A stretch of 13,113 bases of DNA from CAKSHC01 sp045594545 (lineage in GTDB: Bacteria > Bacillota > Clostridia > Oscillospirales > UMGS1783), in contig JAZNYQ010000063.1 of NCBI GenBank assembly GCA_045594545.1, positions 1 through 13,113 on the forward strand, read 5' to 3'. This document shows, piece by piece, positions 6,586-13,113 of the stretch. The notes below the pieces were generated by a model, which had not been told where the DNA came from, did not search any database, and saw only the letters and a list, made by a program, of their open reading frames with translations. The first letter of the stretch is position 1. Each line of letters opens with the position of its first letter. Both the position numbers and the translations under genes were made by a program.

Positions 6586-8040
6586 ATGAATTCAAAAAAT
6601 ATTGAACATGCATTGTATATGGAAAACCTGCTTGTCAACGGATTGGAAGAGGATGTTGATATCACATCCGTGACCTATGATTCTCGGCAGGTGACTCCCG
6701 GTTGTTTATTTATCTGCAAAGGACAAACGTTTAAAGAGGAATATCTGGTATCGGCCATAAAACAGGGGGCGGTAGCCTATTTATCCGAGAAGAAATATGA
6801 TGTTCCGGCACTCGGTATGATCGTAACCAATATCCGTAAAGCTATGGCAATTGCTACGGCCTGTTATTATGAAAATCCTTCTCTTGATTTGAATGTGATA
6901 GGGATAACGGGAACAAAAGGAAAAACCACAACGGCGTTTATAACCCGCGCGCTTTTATCTGCAAGCGGAAAGCGTTTTGGTTTGATCAGCTCGGTCATGA
7001 CAGATACGGGCCGAACCTGTGAAGAATCTCATCTGACAACGCCTGAATCTCCTGATCTGCAAAAAATGCTTCATGAGATGCGGGAAGAGAAGTTGTCCGG
7101 TGTGGTTATGGAGGTTTCGTCACAGGGATTGGCTTATGATCGCGTTCTGGGCGTAAAATTTGCTTCGTCAGCGTTTTTGAATATAGGGCAGGATCATATC
7201 AGCCCTATTGAGCATAAGACGTTTGATGAGTATTTTGGTGCTAAAAAACGCATATTCGCTTTGAGCGGTCGTGTATGCATCAATATAGACGATGAGTTTT
7301 CAAAAGATATGTTAGCGGCAGCTCGGCAACAAGATTGCGATATTATTACTTTTGGATTTTCGGAGAATGCGGATGTTCGGGCGTATGATTTGACTAGAAA
7401 AGGGGATTGTACGGTATTTCGGGTAAAAACCGCTGCATTTGACCGACAGTTTACCTTGCCGTTGATTGGTGCCTTTAACGTATACAATGCGTTGGCGGCT
7501 ATCTGTCTGTGCATGAACATCATGTCGGTCGACGATATGGTAAAAGGCATGAAATCGGTTCGCGTTCCCGGGCGCATGGAAGTCATACAAAAGAAAGATA
7601 TTACAGTGATTGTGGACTATGCGCATAATAAACTCAGTTTTGAAAGTTTGTTTACGGATATGCGAAAGGAATACCCCGGTCGCCGGTTAATCAGTATCTA
7701 TGGTTGTCCCGGTGGTAAGGCCTATCTGCGGCGCACGGATCTGGGGGAAGTATCCGGTAAATTGGCGGATCACACGATCTTAACGGCCGAGGATCCGAAT
7801 TTTGAAGATGTAGAGCAGATCAACAGGGAGATCGGAGAGCATATATCGGCTGTTGGCGGTAGTTTCCAATCCATTCCCGATCGGGAGCAGGCAATCAAGA
7901 CAGCTATCTTGCAGGCGCAAGCCGGTGATGTTGTTATTATTACAGGGAAAGGGGAGGAAACCTATCAAAAGGTCAATGGCGTTTACGAGCCTTTTGAGGG
8001 GGATATCCCTCTGTCTGCAAAATATTTAGCGCAACGATAA
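6586..8040 (+). CDS. murE: MurE-type UDP-MurNAc-tripeptide synthetase, probably L-lysine-adding
   Basis: This 484-residue cytoplasmic Mur ligase adds the third amino acid to UDP-MurNAc-L-Ala-D-Glu using ATP. The N-terminal substrate domain has SVTYDSRQVTPGCLFICKG. The ATP P-loop TGTKGKTT is at 108-115, followed by TTPESPDLQ, MEVSSQGL, and the probable carbamylated lysine in YFGAKKR (about 220). The C-terminal domain has VPGRMEV and GKGEETYQ. The specificity loop reads AEDPN (401-405) instead of the DNPR of meso-diaminopimelate-adding MurE. NIGQDHISPIEH, AEDPNFED and GKGEETYQ resemble streptococcal L-lysine-adding enzymes as I recall them. A weak AGGG (6578-6581) precedes ATG by four bases. 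It stands alone, outside any mur/fts cluster. It could instead be a second, non-canonical MurE paralogue, and substrate choice needs a test. Confidence 0.87.
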   Translation: MNSKNIEHALYMENLLVNGLEEDVDITSVTYDSRQVTPGCLFICKGQTFKEEYLVSAIKQGAVAYLSEKKYDVPALGMIVTNIRKAMAIATACYYENPSLDLNVIGITGTKGKTTTAFITRALLSASGKRFGLISSVMTDTGRTCEESHLTTPESPDLQKMLHEMREEKLSGVVMEVSSQGLAYDRVLGVKFASSAFLNIGQDHISPIEHKTFDEYFGAKKRIFALSGRVCINIDDEFSKDMLAAARQQDCDIITFGFSENADVRAYDLTRKGDCTVFRVKTAAFDRQFTLPLIGAFNVYNALAAICLCMNIMSVDDMVKGMKSVRVPGRMEVIQKKDITVIVDYAHNKLSFESLFTDMRKEYPGRRLISIYGCPGGKAYLRRTDLGEVSGKLADHTILTAEDPNFEDVEQINREIGEHISAVGGSFQSIPDREQAIKTAILQAQAGDVVIITGKGEETYQKVNGVYEPFEGDIPLSAKYLAQR

Positions 8041-8067
8041 AAGGAAGGACAGTGTCCTTCCTTTTTT
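8041..8067. terminator. Shared hairpin terminator between convergent murE and dapA
   Basis: AAGGAAGGAC (8041-8050) pairs perfectly with GTCCTTCCTT (8054-8063) across a three-base loop. The T-run 8062-8067 serves the plus strand. The AA of the murE TAA extends the stem by two pairs, and the dapA stop codon (8066-8068 on the minus strand) overlaps the T-run. The minus-strand tail has only TTTT before ATCG, so it should work best for murE and less well for dapA. Confidence 0.9.
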
Positions 8068-8953
8068 ACATGAGTTGATGGCTTTTTAATGCCTTTTTTA
8101 ATTGTTTTCGATAGGCATCGTTCATTTCGCATAGCGGCAATCGGCATTCCCCGACATCGAAGCCCATAAGATTGAGGGCCTCTTTTACCGGAATGGGATT
8201 TACCTGACAGAACAATGCATCAATCAAGTCCATCCACTCCACCTGCATGGATTGACAGGTATCAATATGATCATGAATAAACAATCGGTACATTTCATGG
8301 CATGGCCGAGGCAGAATATTGGCAATGACTGAAATAATACCTTTGGCACCGATCGAAAGCATAGGGAGATAGCAGTCGTCATTTCCCGAATAGATATCAA
8401 GAGCATCTCCGCAAAGGCGTATGGTGCGCAAAACGGCAGCCATGTTTCCCGACGCCTCTTTGGTGGCTACAATATTGGGATGTTTGGATAATTCCAAATA
8501 GGTTTCGGGGTGAATGTTTACGGTCGTACGTGACGGAACATTATAAAGGATACAGGGAATTTTAACGCTATCGGCAATGGTGGTATAATGTCGAACGAGT
8601 CCTTCCTGGGTGGCTTTATTGTAATAGGGAGTTACCAGTAACAGGGCATCTGCGCCGCACTTTTGAGCCTGCTTGGATAAAGAAACCGCCAAAGCGGTGT
8701 CATTGCATCCGGTTCCGGCAATGACAGGAATGCGCCCGGCGGTTTGATCGATAACGGTATGTATCGTATTTATTTTTTCATCATAGGTAAGGGTGGAAGA
8801 TTCACCGGTGGTTCCGCATACAATGATGGCGTCGGTTTGCTGATCAATCTGCCAATCGGTTAATTCGCGAAGTTTGGAGTGGTTGACAGCGCCGGAACGA
8901 TCAAAGGGCGTTACCAAGGCTACGCCGGATCCGGTGAAAACGGGTTTTGACAT
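8066..8953 (-). CDS. dapA: 4-hydroxy-tetrahydrodipicolinate synthase
   Basis: A 295-residue TIM-barrel lyase that condenses pyruvate with aspartate semialdehyde in lysine/diaminopimelate synthesis. Visible active-site features are GTTGES (47-52), the tyrosine in YNVPSRT (Tyr137), and the Schiff-base lysine in VATKEASGN (Lys165). Length matches the usual 290-300 residues. I chose ATG at 8953-8951 because AGGAGA (8966-8961) lies seven bases upstream and the family begins at FTGSGVALVTPF. An in-frame ATG 75 bases further upstream would add 25 residues lying inside asd and is unlikely. The gene follows asd by 16 bases, so the two form an operon that makes the semialdehyde and then consumes it. 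No separate promoter is seen. Confidence 0.96.
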   Translation of the reverse strand: MSKPVFTGSGVALVTPFDRSGAVNHSKLRELTDWQIDQQTDAIIVCGTTGESSTLTYDEKINTIHTVIDQTAGRIPVIAGTGCNDTALAVSLSKQAQKCGADALLLVTPYYNKATQEGLVRHYTTIADSVKIPCILYNVPSRTTVNIHPETYLELSKHPNIVATKEASGNMAAVLRTIRLCGDALDIYSGNDDCYLPMLSIGAKGIISVIANILPRPCHEMYRLFIHDHIDTCQSMQVEWMDLIDALFCQVNPIPVKEALNLMGFDVGECRLPLCEMNDAYRKQLKKALKSHQLM

Positions 8954-8969
8954 ATAGGATTCTCCTAAA

Positions 8970-10046
8970 TCAAATATACCCCTTTGCGCACAGCAATTCA
9001 GCCATGAGTACGCCACCGCCTGCGGCACCGCGCAGGGTGTTATGCGACAGGCAAACGAACTTATAATCGTACTGTTTGTCAGCTCTCAAACGACCGATGG
9101 AAACGGCCATGCCGTTTTCAAGGTTACGGTCCAGCTTGGTCTGCGGACGATCCGGCTGATCAAAATAGTTTAGGAACTGTTTGGGTGCGCTCGGAAGGTT
9201 CAATTTTTGCGGTTCGCCGGAAAATTCATTCCAGCGACGGATAATTTCTTCTTCCGATGTTTTTTCTTTCAATTTTACAAATACGGCGGCAATATGTCCA
9301 TCGGTTACCGGTACACGCAGACACTGGGATGTGATGGAGGGGGTTGTAGCGGGAACAATGACGCCGTCTTTGATCTCGCCCCAGATCTTCAGCGGTTCGT
9401 TCTCACTCTTTTCCTCTTCGCCGCCGATGTAGGGGATCACATTATCTACCATTTCCGGCCAGGTTTCAAAATTCTTACCGGCGCCGGATATGGCCTGATA
9501 GGTGCAGGCGAGAACTTCGGTAATACCGAGATCCATCAGCGGATGCAGGGCGGGAACATAGCTCTGCAAGGAGCAGTTGGATTTCACGGCGATGAAGCCG
9601 CGCTTGGTGCCTAAACGGGCACGCTGATTCTCGATAACCGCAGCATGATCGGCATTGATCTCGGGAATGATCATAGGGACATCGGCCGTGCCTCTATGTG
9701 CGCTGTTGTTGGACATAACCGGGCATTCCAGTTTGGCGTAGCGTTCTTCAAGGGCTTTGATTTCGTCCTTTTTCATATTGACGGCGCAAAAGACAAAATC
9801 AACCGAGGAAGCAATGGTAGGAGCATCCTGATCGGCATCCAGAACGACCATATCGGCAACGTCTTCGGGAATAGCCTGCGCCATCATCCAGCGATTGCCG
9901 ACGGCATCCCGATAGGTTTTGCCGGCTGAGGAGCTGCTGGCGGCCAAACATTTAATGTGGAACCAAGGGTGATTGGCGAGCAATGTGATAAAACGCTGAC
10001 CAACCATTCCGGTGGCGCCGATGATTCCGACTTGATAACTTTTCAT
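8970..10046 (-). CDS. asd: Aspartate-semialdehyde dehydrogenase (archaeal/fungal-like class)
   Basis: A 358-residue NADPH-dependent enzyme that reduces aspartyl phosphate to aspartate semialdehyde, the branch point to lysine, DAP, threonine and methionine. It has the Rossmann motif GATGMVG (10-16), NNSAHR (113-118), the catalytic cysteine in KSNCS (Cys158), SGAGK (187-191), and the catalytic histidine in RVPVTDGH (His251). The NNSAHR and SNCSLQ forms fit the archaeal/fungal-like class, which also occurs in some Firmicutes, and not the classic Gram-positive Asd. GGAG (10058-10055) is eight bases before the ATG. Two 60-base samples (9481-9540 and 9841-9900) each contain 34 G or C, more than the sampled dapA stretch (27 of 60 at 8341-8400). 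This may reflect codon bias or separate ancestry. Confidence 0.95.
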   Translation of the reverse strand: MKSYQVGIIGATGMVGQRFITLLANHPWFHIKCLAASSSSAGKTYRDAVGNRWMMAQAIPEDVADMVVLDADQDAPTIASSVDFVFCAVNMKKDEIKALEERYAKLECPVMSNNSAHRGTADVPMIIPEINADHAAVIENQRARLGTKRGFIAVKSNCSLQSYVPALHPLMDLGITEVLACTYQAISGAGKNFETWPEMVDNVIPYIGGEEEKSENEPLKIWGEIKDGVIVPATTPSITSQCLRVPVTDGHIAAVFVKLKEKTSEEEIIRRWNEFSGEPQKLNLPSAPKQFLNYFDQPDRPQTKLDRNLENGMAVSIGRLRADKQYDYKFVCLSHNTLRGAAGGGVLMAELLCAKGYI

Positions 10047-10084
10047 TTTCTTTTCTCCATTCTTGATTTAACTTAAATAATCGG

Positions 10085-10113
10085 TTGAAATATCACGTTA
10101 TTTAGTGTATAAT
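10085..10113 (+). promoter_or_regulatory. Sigma-A-type promoter for queA-tgt
   Basis: TTGAAA (10085-10090) and a perfect TATAAT (10108-10113) are separated by 17 bp. Transcription should start near 10120, leaving a leader of roughly 75-80 bases before the queA ATG. The leader shows no preQ1-I-like pseudoknot or other riboswitch that I can recognise. Confidence 0.85.
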
Positions 10114-10149
10114 ACATTGAAACAATGAGATATCGACCAAATATTTAAA

Positions 10150-10178
10150 ATAATACTACGATTCTTTTATTTTGTCAA
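10150..10178 (-). promoter_or_regulatory. Sigma-A-type promoter for asd-dapA
   Basis: Read on the minus strand, a perfect TTGACA (10178-10173) and TATTAT (10155-10150) are separated by 17 bp. Transcription should start near 10143, giving a leader of about 97 bases before asd. That leader is too short for a lysine riboswitch. This promoter lies between the queA promoter and the queA start and points toward the queA promoter. Confidence 0.83.
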
Positions 10179-10196
10179 TGCTTCTGAGGTGTTTCC

Positions 10197-11222
10197 ATGA
10201 ATCGAAAAGACTTTTATTATGATTTACCGCAAGAATTAATTGCGCAAACGCCTGCGGAAAATCGTGATCAATCCCGCCTGCTGATCTATCATATGCAAAA
10301 TAAAGAGATAATAGACAGTGTTTTTCATAACATTGTGGATTACATACAGCCCAATGATTGCTTGATCGTTAATAATTCCAAGGTTATTCCTGCCCGTCTT
10401 TTCGGTGAAAAAGAAGGGGGAGGAGCCCATGTTGAGATTTTCCTGCTCAATATGAAACATGATAACATTTGGGAAGTTATGGTGCGCCCGGGAAAACGTT
10501 TAAAACCCGGCGCAGTTGTCAATATTGGTGATGGACGGTTATCTTGTGAAATTCTTGAAGTGGTCGAGGGCGGAAATCGGTTGGCACGTTTCGATTATCA
10601 GGGAAATTTTTACGAAATATTGGACGAGATCGGTAATATGCCGTTGCCGCCGTACATTACGGAGCATTTAGAAGATAACAGTCGGTATCAAACGGTATAC
10701 GCTAAGGATATTGGTTCGGCTGCCGCTCCGACTGCTGGACTTCATTTTACCGATGAGTTGCTTACCACACTCAAAAATAAGGGTGTGGGGATCGGTTACG
10801 TGACTTTGCATATCGGATTGGGAACATTTCGACCTGTAAAGGTGGATAACATTACAGATCATAAAATGCACACCGAACACTACGTCTTGCCGCAAGAAAC
10901 GGTAGATTTGATCAGGAAAACCAAGGAAAAGGGTGGACGGGTCATTGCGGTTGGTACGACAAGTTGCCGCACGTTAGAGGGCGTGGTTCGAAATCGCGGG
11001 CAACTGGTGGCTGATAGTGGGAGTACGGATATTTTTATTTATCCGGGATACAAGTTTCAGGTTATTGATGCCTTAATTACGAATTTCCACCTGCCGGAAA
11101 GCACCTTACTGATGTTGATTTCGGCGCTGGCAGGACGAGAAGAAGTGATGAGAGCATATCAGCATGCGATTGAAGAGCGGTATCGGTTCTTTAGTTTTGG
11201 CGATGCCTGCTTTTTTGAATAA
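10197..11222 (+). CDS. queA: S-adenosylmethionine:tRNA ribosyltransferase-isomerase (QueA)
   Basis: A 341-residue cytoplasmic enzyme that transfers and isomerises the ribosyl group of SAM onto 7-aminomethyl-7-deazaguanine in tRNA, giving epoxyqueuosine. Family motifs in order are YDLPQELIAQTPAENRDQSRLL near the N-terminus (given here as its separate parts YDLPQELIAQ and RDQSRLL), NNSKVIPARL, PTAGLHFT, HIGLGTFRPV, VGTTSCRTLE and ITNFHLPESTL. The length is normal. GAGG (10186-10189) precedes the ATG by seven bases. Its stop codon overlaps the RBS of tgt, so the two queuosine genes are translated from one message. It is the first gene after the promoter at 10085-10113. I see nothing missing or unusual in the protein. 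Confidence 0.97.
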   Translation: MNRKDFYYDLPQELIAQTPAENRDQSRLLIYHMQNKEIIDSVFHNIVDYIQPNDCLIVNNSKVIPARLFGEKEGGGAHVEIFLLNMKHDNIWEVMVRPGKRLKPGAVVNIGDGRLSCEILEVVEGGNRLARFDYQGNFYEILDEIGNMPLPPYITEHLEDNSRYQTVYAKDIGSAAAPTAGLHFTDELLTTLKNKGVGIGYVTLHIGLGTFRPVKVDNITDHKMHTEHYVLPQETVDLIRKTKEKGGRVIAVGTTSCRTLEGVVRNRGQLVADSGSTDIFIYPGYKFQVIDALITNFHLPESTLLMLISALAGREEVMRAYQHAIEERYRFFSFGDACFFE

Positions 11223-11231
11223 GGAGACTAT

Positions 11232-12362
11232 ATGTATACACTGTTAAAACAGGAAAACAAAGCCAGACGCGGACGATTTGAAACGGTACACGGTACGGTT
11301 CAGACGCCTGCGTTTATGAATGTAGCGACATGCGGTGCGATTCGCGGCGGATTATCCTCGCTTGATCTGGTGGATGTTGGTTGTCAAGTGGAATTGTGCA
11401 ATACCTACCATTTGCATCTTCGTCCGGGTGACAACGTTGTGAAGGAAATGGGAGGATTACATAAATTTATTCATTGGGATCGCCCAATCTTAACAGACAG
11501 TGGTGGATTTCAGGTGTTTTCATTATCCTCTTTGCGAAAGATCGATGAGTCCGGTGTTCATTTTGCTTCTCATATTGATGATCGTCGATTATTTATTGGG
11601 CCTGAGGAAAGCATGCAAATACAATCCAATCTTGCATCTACCATTGCCATGGCGTTTGATGAATGTATTGAAAATCCGGCTCCGTATGATTATGTAAAAA
11701 AATCATGCGAACGAACGACGAGATGGTTGCATCGTTGTAAGACGGAGATGGAGCGACTGAACCGGTTGCCGGATACAATCAATAAAAATCAGATGCTGTT
11801 TGGCATTAATCAGGGCAGTACATACGAGGATCTTCGTATTGCTCATATGAAAGAAATTGTCGAATTGGATCTGGATGGGTATGCCATCGGTGGTCTTGCT
11901 GTCGGAGAAACGGCCGATGAGATGTATCGCATTATTGATGCCGTTGAGCCTTATATGCCCCAAAACAAACCGCGGTATTTGATGGGTGTCGGCACTCCTG
12001 TTAATATTTTGGAAGGAGTAGCGCGAGGGGTTGATTTGTTTGATTGTGTAATGCCCAGCCGCAATGCGCGGCATGGTACGCTCTTTACCAGCCAAGGGAT
12101 TATCAATATCAATAATCAAAAATATATTACCGATGAATCGCCCATTGATCCGGAGTGCGATTGTCATACCTGCCGAAATTTCAGTAAGAGTTATGTGCGA
12201 CATTTGTTTAAGGCAAATGAAATTTTAGGTATGCGTCTGGCAACGATACACAATCTGCATTTTTATAATAAACTTATGGAGCGGATTCGTTTGGCATTGG
12301 ATGAGGGATATTTTTATGATTTGAAAGATGAACTTTTAGTGAAAATCGGAAAGCGCATCTAA
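11232..12362 (+). CDS. tgt: tRNA-guanine transglycosylase (bacterial TGT)
   Basis: A 376-residue enzyme that exchanges guanine 34 for preQ1 in tRNAs with a GUN anticodon, the step before QueA. LTDSGGFQVFSL contains the conserved substrate-binding aspartate. GVDLFDCVMPSRNARHG carries the probable nucleophile, Asp271 in FDCV. The zinc site is CDCHTCRNF with a distal histidine in ATIHNLHFY. Length and motif order match the bacterial family. AAGGAG (11221-11226) overlaps the queA stop and lies five bases before the ATG. No terminator hairpin follows, so readthrough into yajC is expected in addition to the internal promoter, matching the frequent queA-tgt-yajC arrangement. Confidence 0.97.
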   Translation: MYTLLKQENKARRGRFETVHGTVQTPAFMNVATCGAIRGGLSSLDLVDVGCQVELCNTYHLHLRPGDNVVKEMGGLHKFIHWDRPILTDSGGFQVFSLSSLRKIDESGVHFASHIDDRRLFIGPEESMQIQSNLASTIAMAFDECIENPAPYDYVKKSCERTTRWLHRCKTEMERLNRLPDTINKNQMLFGINQGSTYEDLRIAHMKEIVELDLDGYAIGGLAVGETADEMYRIIDAVEPYMPQNKPRYLMGVGTPVNILEGVARGVDLFDCVMPSRNARHGTLFTSQGIININNQKYITDESPIDPECDCHTCRNFSKSYVRHLFKANEILGMRLATIHNLHFYNKLMERIRLALDEGYFYDLKDELLVKIGKRI

Positions 12363-12368
12363 AAAGGG

Positions 12369-12397
12369 TTGCTTGTTATTAAATTTTATTGTATAAT
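12369..12397 (+). promoter_or_regulatory. Sigma-A-type promoter for the yajC genes
   Basis: TTGCTT (12369-12374) and a perfect TATAAT (12392-12397) are 17 bp apart in the short gap after tgt. Transcription should start near 12404, about 20 bases before the yajC ATG. Its position means an upstream in-frame TTG at 12389, inside this promoter, cannot be the start on this transcript. Confidence 0.8.
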
Positions 12398-12424
12398 GAG
12401 ATGAAAATTTTGGAGGTTAGATTT

Positions 12425-12844
12425 ATGAGCAATATGTTAAGAATCGGAAGTTTGTTCCTGTCTTCGGGTGCACCTGCAGGAGACGGTAGTATGGGTAGTA
12501 TGTGGCCCATGCTGATTATGTTGGTTGTTATGTTTGTGGCTTTGTATTTCTTTGCGATCCGTCCGCAAAAGAAACGCCAAAAAGAAGAAGAAGCCATGCG
12601 TAACAGCATTGATATCGGTGATCAGATTACTACCATCGGCGGTATGACCGGTCGTATCATTGCTACCAATGATGCGGATGATGAAGTTATTTTTGAAACG
12701 GGTAGTAACAAATCTCGCATAACCCTGAAGCGTTGGGCGATCCAGGGTAAAGTAGTGGAAGAAGTTGAAGATGATAAAAACGATAAAACAGTTGCAGAGG
12801 ATAAGCCGGTAAAGACAAAGAAGTCCAAGAAGACTGATAAGTAA
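12425..12844 (+). CDS. yajC: YajC-family preprotein translocase subunit, copy 1
   Basis: A 139-residue single-pass membrane protein associated with the SecDF-YajC part of the Sec translocon. After a Gly/Met-rich N-terminus, one transmembrane segment spans about 27-45. It is followed by the family motif FFAIRPQKKRQKE (43-54) and the cytoplasmic GDQITTIGG (65-73). The last 25 residues are very rich in Lys, Asp and Glu and low in complexity, making this a little longer than a typical YajC. ATG 12425 is supported by GGAGG (12412-12416), eight bases upstream. An in-frame upstream start at 12389 would overlap the -10 box and is rejected. A second yajC follows after 16 bases. Confidence 0.92.
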   Translation: MSNMLRIGSLFLSSGAPAGDGSMGSMWPMLIMLVVMFVALYFFAIRPQKKRQKEEEAMRNSIDIGDQITTIGGMTGRIIATNDADDEVIFETGSNKSRITLKRWAIQGKVVEEVEDDKNDKTVAEDKPVKTKKSKKTDK

Positions 12845-12860
12845 GCGGAGGAATACGAAT

Positions 12861-13113
12861 ATGAACATGAAATTCCTTCTGGCCGGCAACGGTGGCGGAG
12901 GCAGTATGATCATTGTCATGATCTTGATGTTTGCCGTTATGTATTTCTTTACCATCCGCCCGCAGAAAAAGCGTGAGAAAGAAGAGGCCGCCATGCGCAG
13001 CAGTGTGGATATCGGTGATAAGATCATTACAATCGGTGGCGTTTCCGGTGTCGTGATTACGGCAAAAGACGGCGATGAAGAGATCGTAATAGAAACCGGA
13101 GGCGATAAGACTC
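12861..13113 (+). CDS. yajC: YajC-family preprotein translocase subunit, copy 2 (partial, cut by window end)
   Basis: An open frame of 84 codons runs off the right edge without a stop. It begins MNMKFLLAGNGGGGS and has a transmembrane segment at about 16-30. The YajC motif YFFTIRPQKKREKEE (28-42) and GDKIITIGG (52-60) follow. GGAGG (12847-12851) lies nine bases before the ATG; an ATG six bases later is an alternative start. Over a 57-residue gap-free stretch from YFF onward it matches copy 1 at 35 positions (about 61%), so the two are paralogues from a tandem duplication and not an assembly artefact. It should share copy 1's transcript. Whether its C-terminus also has a charged tail, and whether secD follows, cannot be seen here. 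Confidence 0.9.
   Translation, partial: MNMKFLLAGNGGGGSMIIVMILMFAVMYFFTIRPQKKREKEEAAMRSSVDIGDKIITIGGVSGVVITAKDGDEEIVIETGGDKT

Noticed and set aside
8954..9028. 25-residue N-terminal extension of dapA
   Set aside because: It lies inside the end of asd and lacks an RBS. The internal ATG (8953-8951) has AGGAGA seven bases upstream and gives the normal DapA N-terminus.
10047..10143. Lysine riboswitch or T-box in the asd leader
   Set aside because: The predicted leader is about 97 bases, too short for a lysine riboswitch, and no T-box core or terminator hairpin is visible.
10120..10196. preQ1 riboswitch in the queA leader
   Set aside because: No short GC-containing hairpin with an A-rich pseudoknot tail is present. 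The leader is mostly A/T without the expected pattern.
11703..12203. 166-codon open frame on the minus strand inside tgt
   Set aside because: It is antisense to the conserved catalytic half of tgt and has no recognisable protein motif.
12389..12424. Upstream start for the first yajC gene
   Set aside because: The alternative start at 12389 is a TTG overlapping the TATAAT of a consensus promoter. ATG 12425 has GGAGG at eight bases.
12437..13027. 196-codon open frame on the minus strand spanning both yajC genes
   Set aside because: It exists because the duplicated yajC reading frames leave the same antisense frame open twice. Its repeated hydrophobic and Arg-rich pieces mirror the two YajC membrane segments.
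1..13113. Mobile element, defence system, CRISPR array or biosynthetic island
   Set aside because: All coding space is accounted for by conserved housekeeping or metabolic genes. No transposase, integrase, direct-repeat array, tRNA or attachment-site-like repeat was seen.

Overview
The window looks like chromosomal DNA of a low-to-mid G+C Gram-positive bacterium (Bacillota/Firmicutes). The evidence is strong AAGGAG-type ribosome binding sites, textbook sigma-A promoters, a GlpP-type antiterminator, a YfmM-like ABC-F protein, and the queA-tgt-yajC order. Class and genus cannot be fixed from the sequence. An anaerobic lifestyle is plausible but inferred. Almost everything is conserved housekeeping or metabolic content. 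I see no phage, insertion sequence, CRISPR array, tRNA or rRNA, and no clearly novel multi-gene system.

Layout: (1) 1-3232 (+): the 3' end of a glpP-like antiterminator gene, an intrinsic terminator (131-180), then three tightly overlapping genes: a GlpA-like FAD dehydrogenase with a C-terminal [2Fe-2S] domain, a second FAD/NAD oxidoreductase, and a small cysteine-rich DUF1667 protein. A second terminator closes this unit. The terminator between the antiterminator gene and its probable target suggests control by glycerol-3-phosphate-dependent antitermination. (2) 3285-6442 (+): its own promoter, a YfmM-like ABC-F ATPase, and a ComM/YifB AAA+ ATPase whose ribosome binding site overlaps the preceding stop codon. 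(3) 6443-6585: a non-coding gap with a cluster of DnaA-box-like 9-mers followed by an AT-rich stretch. (4) 6586-8040 (+): a MurE ligase resembling the streptococcal, L-lysine-adding type. (5) 8041-10046: a shared hairpin terminator, then dapA and asd on the minus strand as a two-gene operon (asd first) for lysine/diaminopimelate synthesis. (6) 10047-10196: a promoter region in which the asd and queA promoters point toward each other, so their 5' leaders should overlap. (7) 10197-13113 (+): queA and tgt (queuosine tRNA modification), a further promoter, and two tandem yajC paralogues, the second cut by the window end.

The functional themes are glycerol-3-phosphate oxidation, translation-associated ATPase activity, DNA branch migration during transformation, peptidoglycan stem-peptide and lysine precursor supply, queuosine tRNA modification, and the Sec translocon accessory YajC. 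The points most worth checking are the DnaA-box cluster, the glp leader terminator, the facing queA/asd promoters, the Lys-type MurE near DAP-pathway genes, and the yajC duplication.
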